Positions 13,101-28,100 of a stretch of DNA of 64,000 nt are shown here, one piece after another (the first letter of the stretch is position 1; each line of letters begins with the position of its first letter). The notes beneath the pieces are model-generated. The model was not told where the DNA came from, did no database searches, and saw only the letters and a program-made list of their open reading frames with translations. A program made the translations under genes and the position numbers. This DNA comes from Elephas maximus indicus (lineage: Eukaryota > Chordata > Mammalia > Proboscidea > Elephantidae): the NCBI RefSeq assembly GCF_024166365.1, contig NC_064826.1:62079001-62143000 (forward strand), read 5' to 3'.

Positions 13101-16100
13101 TCCCCATTTCCATTCATCCGGTGTTCCTGCCCCTTCCTGCTTTCTCATCTTTGCTTTTGGGCATATCTTGTCCTTTTGGTCTTGTATAGATGATTGTTCT
13201 AAGAAGCACTTTCCTCACATATTTTATTGTTTTTTTAAATAGGCCTGTCTTTTATCTGGCTGAAAGATGATCTCTGGGAATAGCTTCAGTTCCAAGTTAG
13301 AAGGGTGTCTAAGGACTGTAGTCTCATTTCTCCAGTCTCTCTCAGACCAGTAACTCTGATCTTTTTTATGAATTTGAATTTTGTTCTTTCATTTTTTTTC
13401 CCAGTCTGAGAACTTCTATTGTAATCCTGTCGGTAGTGGTAGCCAGGTACCATCTAGTTCTTCTGGTCTCAGGCTGGTGGAAGCTGTGGTTCCTGTGGTC
13501 CATTAGTCCTTTGAACTAATTATTTCCTTGAGTCTTTGGTTTTCTTCACTTTCCTTTGCTCCAGACAGAAGGAAACCAATAGTTCTATCTTGGATGGCTG
13601 ATCTCAAGCTTTTAAGACCCCAGACATTACTCACCAAAGTAGCATTTAGAAAGTTTTCCTTATAAACTGTGTTATGACAATTGACCTAGATGTCCCCTAA
13701 GACTATGGTCATTAGTCTTCAAGCCCAATAACTCAGTCCTGCGAGGTGTTGGGTTATGTCTAGGCTGTTTCCATGACTGTACCCTGTGTGCTCTATTATA
13801 TATATGAATATACATGCAGCATATGTAAATATGTATGTAGAAATGTCTACAGCCAATATGGCTCAGGGTGTACTCCTCTAGGCCCTCCAAAACCTATTCA
13901 GCATATGTATCTACTTATGTATCCAGTCATAAATTATTGTTCATTATTACCGTCGTTGCAGGATTGTGTATGTTCGAGTGTTTTTGTCATTGCCTTTTAT
14001 TCTTGTGTACCTCTCAGTGTCTTCTTTTGCTTTGGTTATGTTGTGCTGACTTCCTCCGTATTGTGTGCTGCCTCTTCCTTCACCAGAGTTAACAAGTGTC
14101 TGCTCTCTAGTTAGTGATTTTCCCTCCCTCACCCTCCCATCCCTGGTTGGTAACCATCAAAAAAATGTTTCTTTCTGTGTGTAAACCTTTTATTGACTAT
14201 TTATAATAGTGGTCTCATACAATATTTGCCCTTATATAATTGACATATTTCACTCAGCGTAATGTCCTCCAAATTCATCCATATTGTAAGATGTTTCATG
14301 AATTCATTATTATTCTTTATCATTGTATAGTATTCCATTGTGTGTATATACCAGTTTGTTTATCCGTTCATCCGTTGATAGACACTTAGGTTGTTTCTAT
14401 CTTTTTACTATTGTGAATAATGGTGCAGTGAATGTGAGTATGCATGTCTATTCTTGTCACAGCTCTTATTTCTCTAGGGTGTATATACCTAGGAGTGGGA
14501 TTGGTGGATCATATGATATTTCTATTTCTAGCTTTTTAAGGAAGCACCATACCATTTTCCATAGTGGTGATACCATTTTACATTCCCACCAGCAGTGTGT
14601 AAGAGTTCCAGTCTCCCAGGCATTTGTTGTTTTCTGTTTTTTTTTTTTTATTTAAATCAGTGCTATAATTGCAGGGGTGAGATGGCATCTTATTTTAGTT
14701 TTGGTTTGCATCTCTTTAATGGCTAATGATCATGAGCATCTCTTTATGTGTTTGTTAGCTGCCTGAATGTCTTCTTTGGTGAAGTGTCTGTTCATGTCCT
14801 TTGCCCATTTTTTAATTGGGGTGTTTGAAATAAATGTAAAAATTGTTAACTAAAATCTTAATGAACAGAAAGACAAAAATAATTTCATGATTCCAAAATT
14901 TTAGCATGTGTGTTCCATTCATTGTTCTTCAGGCTTCCTGGTTGTTAATTTTATTATCTTTGTATTTCCTTTATTTATTTTTCCACTTTGCTTTGTTACA
15001 GGGTCTTGAATATCGAACAGCAATGGAATGCCTCCAGAAAGCAGACAGAAGGAGTTTGTTAGCTGAAATTCAAGCACTGCATGCTCAGATGAATGATAGA
15101 AAAATGACTCTGAAAAGAGAGCAAGAAAATGATCCATCAAGCCAAGGTATGTTATATGGCTCCCGTGATTATACAAAGAGGTGAAAATGTTTTCACTTTG
15201 ATTCCTTTCTTATTATAATTACTCAATTAAAACACTTTTGCTCTTGGTCAAACATTTTCTCATTTTCATAACATTAAGGTGATAATCTACATTAGTTAAA
15301 AGATTGTCCGCTTGGTTTTAAACGTCTTGTTTTTAATTTAAAATCAACAGTTGCTGCCTTAATCGGGTTGTTAACCCAATAAGTTCATTAGCTTTCTTTG
15401 TTTGAAGTTCTTTCTTATACTCTTTACAAGATAACCGCTTACAAGAAAAAGAAATCCACAATGAAATTTTTTTAATTTTTATTGCACTTTAAGTGAAAGT
15501 TTACAAATCAAGTCAGTCTCTCATACAAAAAATTTATATACACCTTGCCGCGTACACCTAGTTGCCCTCCCCCTAATGAGACAACATACTCCTTCTCTCC
15601 ACCCTCTATTCCCCATGTCCATTCAGCCAGTTTCTGTCTCCCTCTGCCTTCTCATCTCCCCTCCGGAGAAGAGCTGTCCACATAGTCTCATGTGTCTCCT
15701 TGAGCCAAGAAGCTCACTCCTCACCAGTATCATTTTCTATCTTATAGTCCAGTCCAATCCCTGTCTGAAGAGTTGGCTGTGGAAATGGTTCCAGTTCTGG
15801 GCTAACAGAAGGTCTGGGGACCATGACCTCCAAGATCCGTCTAGTCTCAGTCAGACCATCAAGTCCTGTCTCTTTATGAGAATTTGAGGTCTGCATCCCA
15901 CTGCTCTCCTGCTCCCTCAGGGATTCCTTGCTGTGTTCTCTGTCAGGACACTGATCAGTTGTAGCCAGGCACCATCTAGTTCTTCTGGTCTGATGAAAGT
16001 ATTTTTAATCCCTTTTTTATTATAAACTGTTTAACACAAAGGAAAGTGGAAAACATAAATATACAGTATGACAAATTGTTAAATGACTGTGGAATCATCA

Positions 16101-19100
16101 CTTATGTCAAGAAGTAGAACATTGCAAGTATCCGAGAAGCCCTATTCCCAAACACACTCTACTGTATGGTAACCTAGAGATAGCCATTATTGTGAGTTCA
16201 TTTGCTTTTTTTTTTTAGTTTTACTACCTATTTATAGATACCCTATGGGGCAATTCTGCTCTGTTCTGTAGGGTCACTATACTATGAGTTAGAACTGACT
16301 TGATGGTATTTAACAACAACATAAGTTTAAGTTTTTTATGTTCTTGAGCTTTATCAATCTTTTTTACTTCTCTTCATAACATTCATCCAAGTTATTGCAT
16401 TTGTCTGTTAGTTCATTCAATTGTTACTGTATAAAATTCCCTTGTCCAGATATTCCACAGTTTGTATATCCATTCTGTGGTTAAACATTTGGGTTATTTC
16501 TAGTCTTTAGGTATTACAACCATTGTTGTTTTGGGCATTGTTATACAGTGTTGTCTGATGCATATATGTGCTTGAGTTTTCTGCATGTATACCTAGGAAT
16601 GGAATTGCTGGGCCATGGGATGCATATGTTCATATTTATTAGATAATGTCAGACTGTTTTCCAAAGTGGTTGTATTAATTTATACATTCACTTTGCTTCA
16701 CCTTTTTGCCAACAGTTGGTGTTGTCAGTTTTTTGCAGCCTGGTGGGTGTGCCAGAGTTGATTCTGACTCGTAGGAACCCTATAGGACATGGTAGAACTA
16801 CCCCATAGGGTTTCCAAGGCTATAAATCTTTGTGGAAGCAGACCACTACATCTTTCTCCTGTGGAGTGGCTGATGGATTCAAACTGCTGACCTTTTGGTT
16901 AGCACGAGCACTTTGACCACTTCACCACCAAGGCTCCTTTGATGGGTGTGCAATGGATTCTTAACTGTTGTTTTAATTTACATTTCCCTAATTACTGAAG
17001 TTGTTTAGTACTTCCTCATACTATTGGCTCATTAGATTTCTGGTTTTGTGATGTGCTTGTTCAGGTGTTTTGCCCACTTTTCAATAGGGATGCCTGTTCA
17101 TTCAAATTGAGCTACAGATGGAAATGATTGGAGTTTAAAGTGAAATCAAATTTTCATCCTGTCTAGTGAAAACACGGGTCTGTGTCTTCAAGTTTATCTA
17201 ATAAAATGCCAGAAATCCCATGCTTTTGCAAATTTTGAAAGTTACAGTTTAGCCTCACATTTGCCATTTGTTAAACTGAAAGAGATTAAGATAATTTTAG
17301 GAAAAAACAGGTTTAAAGAGATAAATCCCTTATATATAGGCTTAATTAAAGATTGTTTTAGGGGTAACGATTTAGTATTATTCTATTTAAGTTGAATAGA
17401 ACCCCACTGAAAACTTAATTAGTAGCATATAGGTTCATATTTATATGTAAAATCTTAGCCTATGTCACCTAAAAAAAATTTTTTTAAAGTCTAAATTAAC
17501 AGGACCGAGTATCTTCAAAGATAATATTATTCCTGCACCCTACTGTCAGTAATATAAAGGGGATCTATTCTGATAGAATTGTTTTACTTCAAAAAAATTT
17601 TTTTCCCTCATCGTATTAGTATTACCCATTTTGGTAGAGTAGAGGAACAAAGGAATAGAGTAAAAATTAACCCATCATTCCACAATCCTAAAATAATGTT
17701 TATTGACACTTGGATAAATATGTCCTCAGACCTTTTCGGTGTGCATATATACATAAGTTCATATTTTTCACAAATAATAGAATTCTGATGCATATTTCGT
17801 AACTTCCTTTTTTCATTTAATTACTTAGGGATTTAAATTTCAGTTCATTCTCGTTGCAACAGACATGTAGCAAAGGTTTGTTTGCTTTTTAAAGGAAAAA
17901 ACCATGATCCAAACTAGAGCTTGGACTTCCCACTTCTGGAGACAGAGTTATAGTAAAGTTTTGGGGACTGTCTGCAAAATGGGGGACTGAACAAAATAAG
18001 GAAACAGTGCTGATCATTGTAGTCGTAGGTACATGGATAACTCCTGCAAGTAATTTGGGTCACCGTCACAATTCATTGAAATGTTTTAGTTTGAGCTTTG
18101 GAAATTCTGAATGAACAAATAGAAATTCCTAATTATATTATTGTGTGAACTTTTAAAGGTTTTTTTTTTTTTCCTACATTTTAAGCTTGCATCCATTACA
18201 TGTTCTTTTAAACTTTTATTTCCTTATATAAGTATATCTATAATTTTGAAATCTTAACTGCGTGAGGAAACTATGCATAAGGTAAATTTATATAATATTA
18301 CCAACTTTTTTGACTGTTTCTTTTCACATTTGCTTTGCAATAGTCTTGTACTAACTTACAAATCACTTCTTGCTAACAAAATACTTACAGGCTGCATCAA
18401 ATTTTAAATATTAATCATGTTTCATTTAGAACTTCTGGAATATAATATGCAGCAGAAGCAGTCTCAAATGCTGGAGATGCAAGTGGAACTCAGCAGTGTG
18501 AAAGATAGAGCAACAGAACTGCAGGAACAGCTGAGCTCTGAGAAGATGGTAGTTGCCGAACTGAAGAGTGAACTTGCACAAACTAAATTGGAACTTGAAA
18601 CAACACTCAAGGCACAGCATAAGCACCTAAAGGAATTAGAGGCATTCAGGTGTGCCAAGCTGCCTTATTTTAACCCTATATTAGTGAAGGAATTGGAGGA
18701 ATTTTGTCATAAACATTGCAAATATTATAAAAATATAACATTATACATGATGTTTAGATAGCATGAAGCTATGTTATTTATAGAAAACACTACAGTGGAA
18801 AGGAAGAAAATACTTAATGTAGTATTAGAAGAAAAAGAGACCCAAGATGCTTGGCAGGGATTGCTCTGAAGATGCGCTTAATGCTTAAACTCATGATTAG
18901 GAATCAGCATATTCTCTACTGTGGCTTCAGCTCTACTTGAGATTTGTTATTCCGTAAGTTATAAAACGTTGGCCTTTATTTTACCACCAGGTAATTCAAA
19001 GTGATATTTATGATCTCGATAGGATTTATGATTTAGGTAGCTAAAATATGGGTAGTGATTGAAGAGAAAATGCTTGCAGGAGGATAAATTTGTTGGTGTA

Positions 19101-22100
19101 AATACTGAATGTGTCTGCTTGCCAAGGACACATTCCAAGTAGAATCATTGTTTATTTTGAACATTTGTTTCTTACACACAAAACATGGTGCTTCCCATGG
19201 TTGGTAAAAGACAAGGGAAGATTCTTATTGACATTATTTTGTTTGCATTGGTAAATAACTAATAGTTTTACTGCTAAAAACAACTCATTTGAAATGAACC
19301 ATAGTCAACAATCTTTAACCTTAACATGGTTTATACTTTTCCAATTAGCTGGCTTACAATATGCGTCAGTCTAGTGGACAGCTTTTCAGTGGAAGCTGGG
19401 ATTTTTTTTCCTTAGTCAAAATAGTTTTATGAAAGTTCATTTGTCTCTCTAATTTAGGTTGGAAGTTAAAGAAAAAACAGATGAAGTACATTTGCTTAAT
19501 GATACATTAGCAAGTGAACAGAAAAAATCAAGAGAACTCCAGTGGGCTCTGGAGAAAGAGAAAGCCAAATTGGGACGCAATGAAGAACGGGATAAAGAAG
19601 AACTTGAGGTACTGTTATCTTTGTCTTTAAATGGCACTGGAAAATCCAAAACAAAAGAAGAGAGAGAGTCTTGGGACACTCGTCTTTTTAAAATTTCAAC
19701 CTTAGACGTTTTTATGACATACAATAAGTTTTTCATTGTGTGTTCAATACTATTGCAAATGTTATTTAAAATGTATTATATGGAAATGCTAATGGTATGA
19801 TAGTTTTTTGTTTGTCTTGCTACATCCAAGCATGCAACAGACTATTTATTCTGCTACCACATATGTTTTGGTGATCCAAATTAGTGAGTACACGATTTGG
19901 TATTTAGGGAAATTATGTCAGCGTAATGCAAACATTGTATTGGTTTCTGTAACTGTTTTCTCTTAGTCAAGGGGAGCAGGCATAGTGGGAGTAGAATTAC
20001 TCAGCTCTGTCCTCATCAGGAGCTTTTCTGGCAGCAGGAGCCCTAGTTGCTGTATTTTAAGGAAATGTAAAATGAGTCTCTTCACTCCAGGCACTGCCTC
20101 AGAGGGCCACACCTCAGCTTTGTATGGCTCTCAGCTCAAGACAGGTTGTGCTGCATCCTACTTGAATGGTAACCCCACTGACGCAGAGCCCCCCTTCCAT
20201 CCGCATCATCCCATTGCCAGCATTTCTACCCTATTATTATTATTTTTTTTAATGTCCACTGTGATAGCCTCCAGGCATAATGAGCTGTTTATCTGGCAGG
20301 GAAATGTTATCTCCCTAAGTGCAAATTATTTTTTTATTACTACAAATTTGCATAAGTTTTAAGTAGTTTGTTCCTAGTCCTGTTTTCCCCTGTAAGCCCT
20401 GTTACTTTTAGCACATGATATTGCAAAACACAAGGCTTTTCAGGAGTTCTTGTCATGTTTTATCAGAAAGACTAATATTTTGAAAGATTATCCTTTTTAG
20501 GGGAAATATATTCTGCTTCATATTCCTCAAACAGGTGTAAGAGTAATGTTTTGGGAGGAAGTATTTAGCTTATCAATCTTTCGTGTATATTCCTTGATGA
20601 CAATCCGTACTTTGTCCAAATAATTATACTCCAACCACTGAAAGGTTGGAATCGACTCAACGACAACGGGTTTGGTTTTTTGGAACCACTGAAAATTTAG
20701 GTTGATAAGCTGGATAATCAGTTCGATGTTCTGTTACCAAATATTGCCAATTTAATGTTTAAAAAAAGTACAGTTGTATACTTATAAAATTTCCTAAATT
20801 TTGTTTTCTTCTACAAGGATCTAAAATTTTCACTTGAGGGTCAGAAACAAAAGAATACTCAGCTAAATCTACTTTTGGAACAACAGAAACAACTGCTAAA
20901 TGAGTCACAACAGAAGATAGAATCAGAAAGAGTGCTGTATGACACCAAGTTATCAGAAGAACGAAGTCGAAACTTAGAGCTTCAAGTACTTCTTGAGTCG
21001 GAGAAAGTTCGAATTGAGGAAATGAGAAGTACCTTGGACAGGGAACGGGAATTGCACGCACAGCTACAGAGTGATGATGATAACGGGCAGCCTCGGCCAT
21101 CTGCACCCTCTGAAGACCTGCTTAAAGAGCTACAGAAACAGCTAGAGGAGAAACACAGCCGCATAGTAGAATTGTTAGACGAGACTGAGAAATATAAACT
21201 AGATTCTTTGCAAACAAGGCAGCAAATGGAAAAGGATAGGCAGGTTCACAGGAAGACTTTGCAGACAGAACAAGAGGCCAACACTGAGGGACAGAAAAAA
21301 ATGCGTGAGCTCCAGTCCAAAGTGGAAGATCTTCAGCGGCAGCTGGAAGAGAAAAGGCAACAAGTTTATAAGTTAGACCTCGAAGGAAAGCGACTGCAAG
21401 GAATCATGCAAGAATTCCAGAAGCAAGAGCTAGAACGAGAAGAAAAACGAGAGAATAAAAGGATTTTGTATCACAATCTTAATGAGGTACATTGACACTT
21501 TGTTTCTTTTTTATGTTTTTTAAAAGCATATTGTAGCCCTTTCATGAAATTTTGATACTGGATTAAATTAGTTAAATAACGATGTCAAAATTATTTTAAG
21601 ATGAAATCTATGGAAGTTAATTTGGAATACAGACAATAATTGTGTGAGAAAGAATGTGTGATACGCTGTTTATATTTATTGTCTTTTCCTTTTCTAAAAT
21701 TGCCAGCCAACAACATGGAGTATATCCAGTGATCGAACTAGAAATTGGGTTCTTCAGCAGAAAATAGAAGGAGAAACAAAGGAATCAAGCTATCCTAAAC
21801 TGATTGAAATGAATGGAGGAGGAATTGGCTGTAATCATGAATTAGAAATGATCAGACAAAAGCTGCAACGTATGGCTTCAAAACTACAGCATCTAGTTCA
21901 GAAAGCTTCTAACAGGTAAGTCTTTTCTCTGTGACCTTTGGAAATGGCTTTGTTAGGCTGGAGAGAATCTATTACTATCCGTTGCTAATAGGTAGCCCTG
22001 TGGGGAATTGAAAATTTAAAGTTAATTAATGTTTACATTGGGAGGTGATAATCTTTAATAAAGCTTATACACCTGAAAACAAATATCCTCACACCTTGAC

Positions 22101-25100
22101 CCAAGACAAGAGCACCCCTAATATAAGGGAGAAGTGATAGATTTAAGAGATTGTTGCCTAACCTGTAATCTTTGTGCTAGTAAACGCTCCAAATTGAGAA
22201 GGTATGTTTTGACTCTGTGTCTTTTTCTTTAAGACTACAGTTTGAAACAGCAGATGATGAAGATTTCATTTGGGTTCAGGGAAATATTGATGGAATTATT
22301 ATACAACTACAAAAACTAATTGGCCAGCCAGTCGAAGAGGTAGGATTTTTCTTAAGCTCTTGCCAAAGCATTGAAGGCAAAGATTTAACAGAAGCTATAT
22401 TTTTTTTATATTTATATGGATCATTTGAACCTGACAGCATTTCTTCTAAAGAATTTTATTTTTATCTTTTTATTTATTTTAAATCTTAATATCAATGTTC
22501 CATTGCCCCCTCCCCCATTGAAGAAAGTAAAAGTTTGGGGGGAAATGAATTTCCATTATCATTATTCCATAATTGCACTGACCGTTTATTGTATTATTAT
22601 ATTACAAGACCAAGCTTCTTGAGAGAGTAGTTTGTACCCACTGCTGCCACCTGCACACCTCCCATCCACCCTCCTTCATCACGTTTATCTTCACCACTCC
22701 ATGACACTGCCCTCAGGATGCTACCAGTGCCTTCCCAACTGACTAATCTGGTGAACCTTTTCAGTCCTTGTCTTTCTTGACTTTTCTGTAGCATTTGACA
22801 CTTCTGACTTCTTCCTTCTTAAAACCCTCTTTTTCTTTGTGTCAGTGTTCTCTCATTTATCCTAATTCTTTCCTTAGTTGCCTTTACCTGTGCCTCTTCT
22901 TCCTATTGCCATCCATTTTTTTCCCTAACTCTCACTATGAAAGCTCGTCCATCCCTACAGCCTAAGCTCTCACTAAGTTTATTTACTGAACAACAAGGAC
23001 ATATATTGAGTATCTACTATGTGCCAAGTACTATATTAGGTTCTGGGGATATAGTGAACAAAACAGATAAACTCACCCTATGGAGCTTACATTCTAGTGA
23101 ACTGTGGTTCTAGTCTATACTTTCAGTTAGTTAGTAGGCATGTTTCCCTGGGAAAATGTACCCCACAGGGACCTTATAGGCATGCTCCAGACTTTCTCCT
23201 TCCTGCCTTATACCCACATTTCTACCTGTAGCCCTGATCATGGCCATGGTATCTCCCAGTTTAGAGAGCTAGAAGTCATCATAGGCTCCCTTCCTGCACC
23301 CTTACACATCCAGGCAGTCACTAAGTCCTGTGCCTTCTGCCTACTAAATATCTGTCACAGCTCTCCTTTATTCTACAACCTTTCTCATGGCCTTCATTCA
23401 GGCCTCTGACATTTCTCACCTGGACTATGGCAACAACCTACTGATGTGTCTCCCAGATGCAGGATCTGTCTTCCCTAACTTAATTGCACACTTCTCCCAG
23501 AGTAATCTAACACATACATTTTGTTCGTGGCATGCTTCTGCCTAAAGCCCTTCATGGCTCCCCATTGCCTACAGTTGGGTCTCTTATCCATTGAGTGAAG
23601 GCAGCCTTTACTCTGCTCTTAACAAGCAACTTGTAGTTCTCCCTAAAAGTAACACACTCTTAGTCAGGTCTTGGTGCTATACACATGCTGTTCCTTTGGT
23701 TTAATATACCTTTTCCTCTCTTCTTTTCTGTCTGGTAAATCCCTGCTTATTATTTAAGACTCAACTCAAGCATCACATCTTTATGAAATCTGTTGTTGTC
23801 AGTGCCTGTCTACATTTTATGTACATCATTCATATACATTTGTGTTTATATGACCTTATGCCATTTTTATTTTTCTTTTCTAGCCTGGTTTAATTTCCCC
23901 AAATACTACCTGTGGCTCACTGACTGAAAGACTACTGAGACAAAATGCTGAGCTGACAGGACATATCAGCCAACTGACTGAAGAAAAGAATGATTTAAGG
24001 AACATGGTTATGAAACTGGAAGAGCAGATCAAGTGGTATCGACAGACAGGAGCTGGTAGAGATTATGTATGTCTGTTTTTAGCGTGTCTACATATTAGAA
24101 GTAATGTAAAGTTATAATTCCTGTTATCTCATTTTAACTTTTAACCCTGATAATATGAAAAACATCAAGTATGTGATTCTTAGTGGGATCTGTGGAAATT
24201 CTTTAGGGATGGCAATAATAAAATCAACAGCTGTAACTTATGGCAGCCTTCTGTGTATCAGACTCTGGGTTCTGTAAATATGGAACCTCTAATCCACATG
24301 CAGCCTTGCACATGAGAAAGCTGAACTGAAGCCAGTAGTCGGACCAAGCTCAGTTTGTCTCTGAAGCCAAGTATTTTGCTATATGTGAATCAACGGCAGA
24401 CATGTGTTAAGAAGTGTTTAGTGTTAAGCATTATAAAGCCCTAGAAATGTTCAAATGTGAATCCTGACTTTTCAGTTATTTATCAGTTATGGTGTTCATG
24501 ACTCACAGTGAAAAATGCCATTAAATTACATATTTCACTGTAGTAAACTACTCTGGAAATTTATTTAAAATTTTTTCCATTTTAAAAAAGCTGTAAAATA
24601 AATTGCTTCTGTAAGCACCCAGTATAAAGATAGGACAGACCTATAGGACCACCTTACAGTCAGATACACCCATGCAGCTTCTGTTGTGATCCACTTACAC
24701 GTGTACATGTTGGTGTTGCTTTTTCTGCACTTTTCTAGTGCACTCTTTCAGGTACAAGCTCAGCATTTGGACCCAGATAGGCCAGCTATTAAGTCTCTTG
24801 CCTTTTTAGTTCAAAGCTCTGCTAAATCTGAACATCTTCTGTAAGGCCAGGCTTTCACAAGGATGTGTGCTTATAAAGCTAATCTGTGTGGCAGGGGACC
24901 GTATACTTAAAGCTATTCTTTAATGTCAGTTGATACTGATTTTTCCTTTCTCTGAGGTTGGAAAGCTCAGATTTCTATAACCACTTTAGAAATACCCTTA
25001 ATATGTTTAATTTAGACCTCCCCCCCCCAAAAAAAAATTGCACTTAAAAATCATGAAAGTAAGGCTCTGGTCTCTGCAGTCTTCTAGGTTTTCACTCAGT

Positions 25101-28100
25101 AGTGGTGCCAATATTGATAGCATTATTGCTTCTGAAAAAGAAATCTGGAACAGAGAAAAGTTGGCTCTCCAAAAATCCTTGAAAAGGGCAGAAGCCGAAG
25201 TGTACAAACTGAAAGCCGAACTGAGAAATGAAGCTTTACTTCAAAATCTGAGCCCTGATTCTGAGCATGCGACTTTGAAGGTAGGAGGTATCTTCTCTCT
25301 AAACATACGTCACAGTTGTTCCTCTGTTTTTGTCTTGTTTCGTATCTCATTGACGTTAGTTGAGCAGAGTAAGGAAATTTAGGCGGTGCTCAGGCTATAT
25401 TGCTAGGTCTCTTTATTCAGCCTGTGTGTCTTAAGTGCGGGTCTGTTGCTGGTCATAAAAGGTTTATGGAGAGGCGTGCCCGGGACTGGGACCAGATTAT
25501 GCCCCATTAATGATCACAGTCACAGCACCTTGGGTCCTTAGTCCTACTCCCCACAGTCTCTTAAAAGGAGAAAAAAAATCCACATTGAAAACTTAGATTA
25601 GTGACCCCAATAATAAACTTGCTCTGTACAATTAAAAAAAAAAAAAAACTCAGATGATAATAGAATGACAAAAAATATTTGCGTAAACCTGATGAATAGG
25701 GGCCAAAATTCAAAATAAACTAAAAGCATAACCAAAACTGTGAGAAAAAGACAGTGCTTTATTTAGTTGAACACTTTTATTGAAGATGGACTGCTTCTGT
25801 TATAGTGGGCGTTCACTTGATGTAGACCACACGATGTTTCAAGAGCATGATATATTCAAACCTGTACTTTAAAATCATGTTATATGGGGATTATATTGAG
25901 GTCAGAGACATTCTGCACGTAGCATGATGTCTACGGCATTGTGGGTGCTCAGTAAACACTTCAGATGAACAAATGAATTAATACTGTCATGGGAATTGAT
26001 AGACTTCTGTCAGTGACAGAGGGCAGGGTCTCATGACTCATTATCTTGGAGATTTCTGGCTTATATCCAAAAGGACTTCATGGAGTAGCTGTGGACTTTT
26101 GTTGTTAGGGGCCATCGAGTCGGTTCTGGCTCATAGCATCCCTGTGTAAACATAACCAAACACTGCCCTGTCCTCACCATTCTCACAATCATTGTTATAC
26201 TTGAGCCCGTTGTTGGAGCCACTGTGTCAATCCATCTGTTGAGGGTTTTCCTCTTTTCCACTGACTCTCTACTTTACCAAGCATGATGTTCTTCTCCAGG
26301 GACTGATCCCTCCTGACAACATGTCCAAAGTATATGAGACGCAGTCTAACCATCCCTGCTTCTAAGGAGCATTCTGGTTGTACTTCTTCCAAGACAGATT
26401 TGTTCGTTCTTTTGGCAGTCCGTGATATATTCAATATTCTTCGCCAACACCACAGTTCAGAGGTGTCAATTCTTCCTCAGTCTTCCTTATTCATCGTGAT
26501 TTTCTGAAGCTACTCTTAAAACTCTCGAATCTTCAGGATTGTTCCAGGGACTCAGAACCCACCTTCTAAGTGTTTGCAAGGGTCCATAAAAAAAATTAAA
26601 AAAATAAAAAATAAATTTTTTTTTTTTTTTTGTAATAGGTAGTTATGGGAGAAAGATGTGGTAGTCTGCTTCTGTAAACATTCACAGCCTTGGAAACCCT
26701 ATGGAGCAGTTCTGTTCTGTCCTATAGGGTTGCTATGAGTCAAGTATTGACAGCAACAGGTATAGTAGGTAGGTGGTTCAAAAATCAAATCTAGTCTACC
26801 AGGATGTGTGTTTGTTTTTAATTTGGATTGAATTGACACAGTCCTTGATCCACTCCTGCTGTTTTATACTCTACCACCCATTTTACTCAGTTATGTTATT
26901 TGTGTGACCAAACACACATGGGTTTGCAACCTCAGATTTAGAGTTTGAGCCAGTGTAGAGAAGCCCTGGACAGCTGCTCTGCGCTGACCCAAACTCGATA
27001 AATCTAGTCTTTCTGCTGTCAAAGGCTAAATGCTGAGCATGTCACCTAGTGGTAGATTGAAGATTTAAGGTTTAGTATCTTAGTCCTGTATTATGTCTCC
27101 CAGGCCTCACCAAGGACCATTTAAACAGAAAAACCTCTAAAACCAGTTTCTTTTACTCTTTAATAAACGATTTTCAAATCAGTGGAAGACCATTATAGTT
27201 TGGTATTAGCCATTATAGTAAAAGCTCTCTATAGAAAAAGCAGGGCTGTATTTTTTTTTTTTTATGTCTAAGCTTCCATAAAATAACTCTTCCAGAATCA
27301 CTAGTATCTTTTTGCTTCACTTCCTTTCTTAGAAAGGCAGTCTCTCTGTCATGTGATGGAGAGCCATTGGGCGAATTTATGTGATACTCTGGTTATCTTT
27401 CAGGGCCACAAATACACACCACTTCTTTTCTGGATTCTGAGAGAATAGTTTGAATGACTTCTTAATAATGTCTTTATATTCCTGCCTTCTTTAATCAGAG
27501 AATTTATGGTAAATACCTGAGGGCAGAAAGTTTCCGGAAAGCTCTGATTTATCAGAAGAAATATCTGCTGCTGTTACTGGGTGGGTTCCAAGAATGTGAA
27601 GATGCCACCCTGGCCCTGCTTGCCCGGATGGGAGGGCAGCCGGCCTTCACGGATCTAGAGGTAATCACCAACCGTCCAAAGGGCTTCACCAGGTTCCGGT
27701 CTGCTGTCAGAGTGTCCATTGCAATTTCAAGGTAAAATGCTCGAAAGAGAATGCATTTTAATCAATTCACTAAAAGGATGAGGCTTTTTTTAATCCTCTC
27801 CCTGTTTTCTTGCTTGTTGTACTCTGTATTCATGTAGTGTGAGAAATTTGCCATTTTTGCTTATTTTGCGATCTTATTTTTCTAGGGGTTCATCCTTTTA
27901 GCAGGTATACTTTATGTTGTACTTTATAAACCCTATGAAGAGGTATAGGCAGCTGGTGACTCAGATTCAGCGATGGCACATCCAGTCTGGATTGCCTTTT
28001 TTAAAAGTATATAGTATGAGCTCATATCTAGCTCAGACATGTAAATAAAAGAGATAATAAAAGGGAAAAATGATTTTTAAAGACCCTTCCTTAGGCTGAC

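Larger units (their letters stand above)
15996..17110 (-). repeat. Old L1 (L1M-type) 3' fragment with a nested AfroSINE
   Basis: Reverse-strand L1 landmarks: CATTCTGTGGTTAAACATTTGGG, GGAATGGAATTGCTGGGCC (quoted in part), TTTCCAAAGTGGTTGTA, GTTTTGCCCACTTTTCAAT. It is interrupted by the SINE at 16746. Confidence 0.7.
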
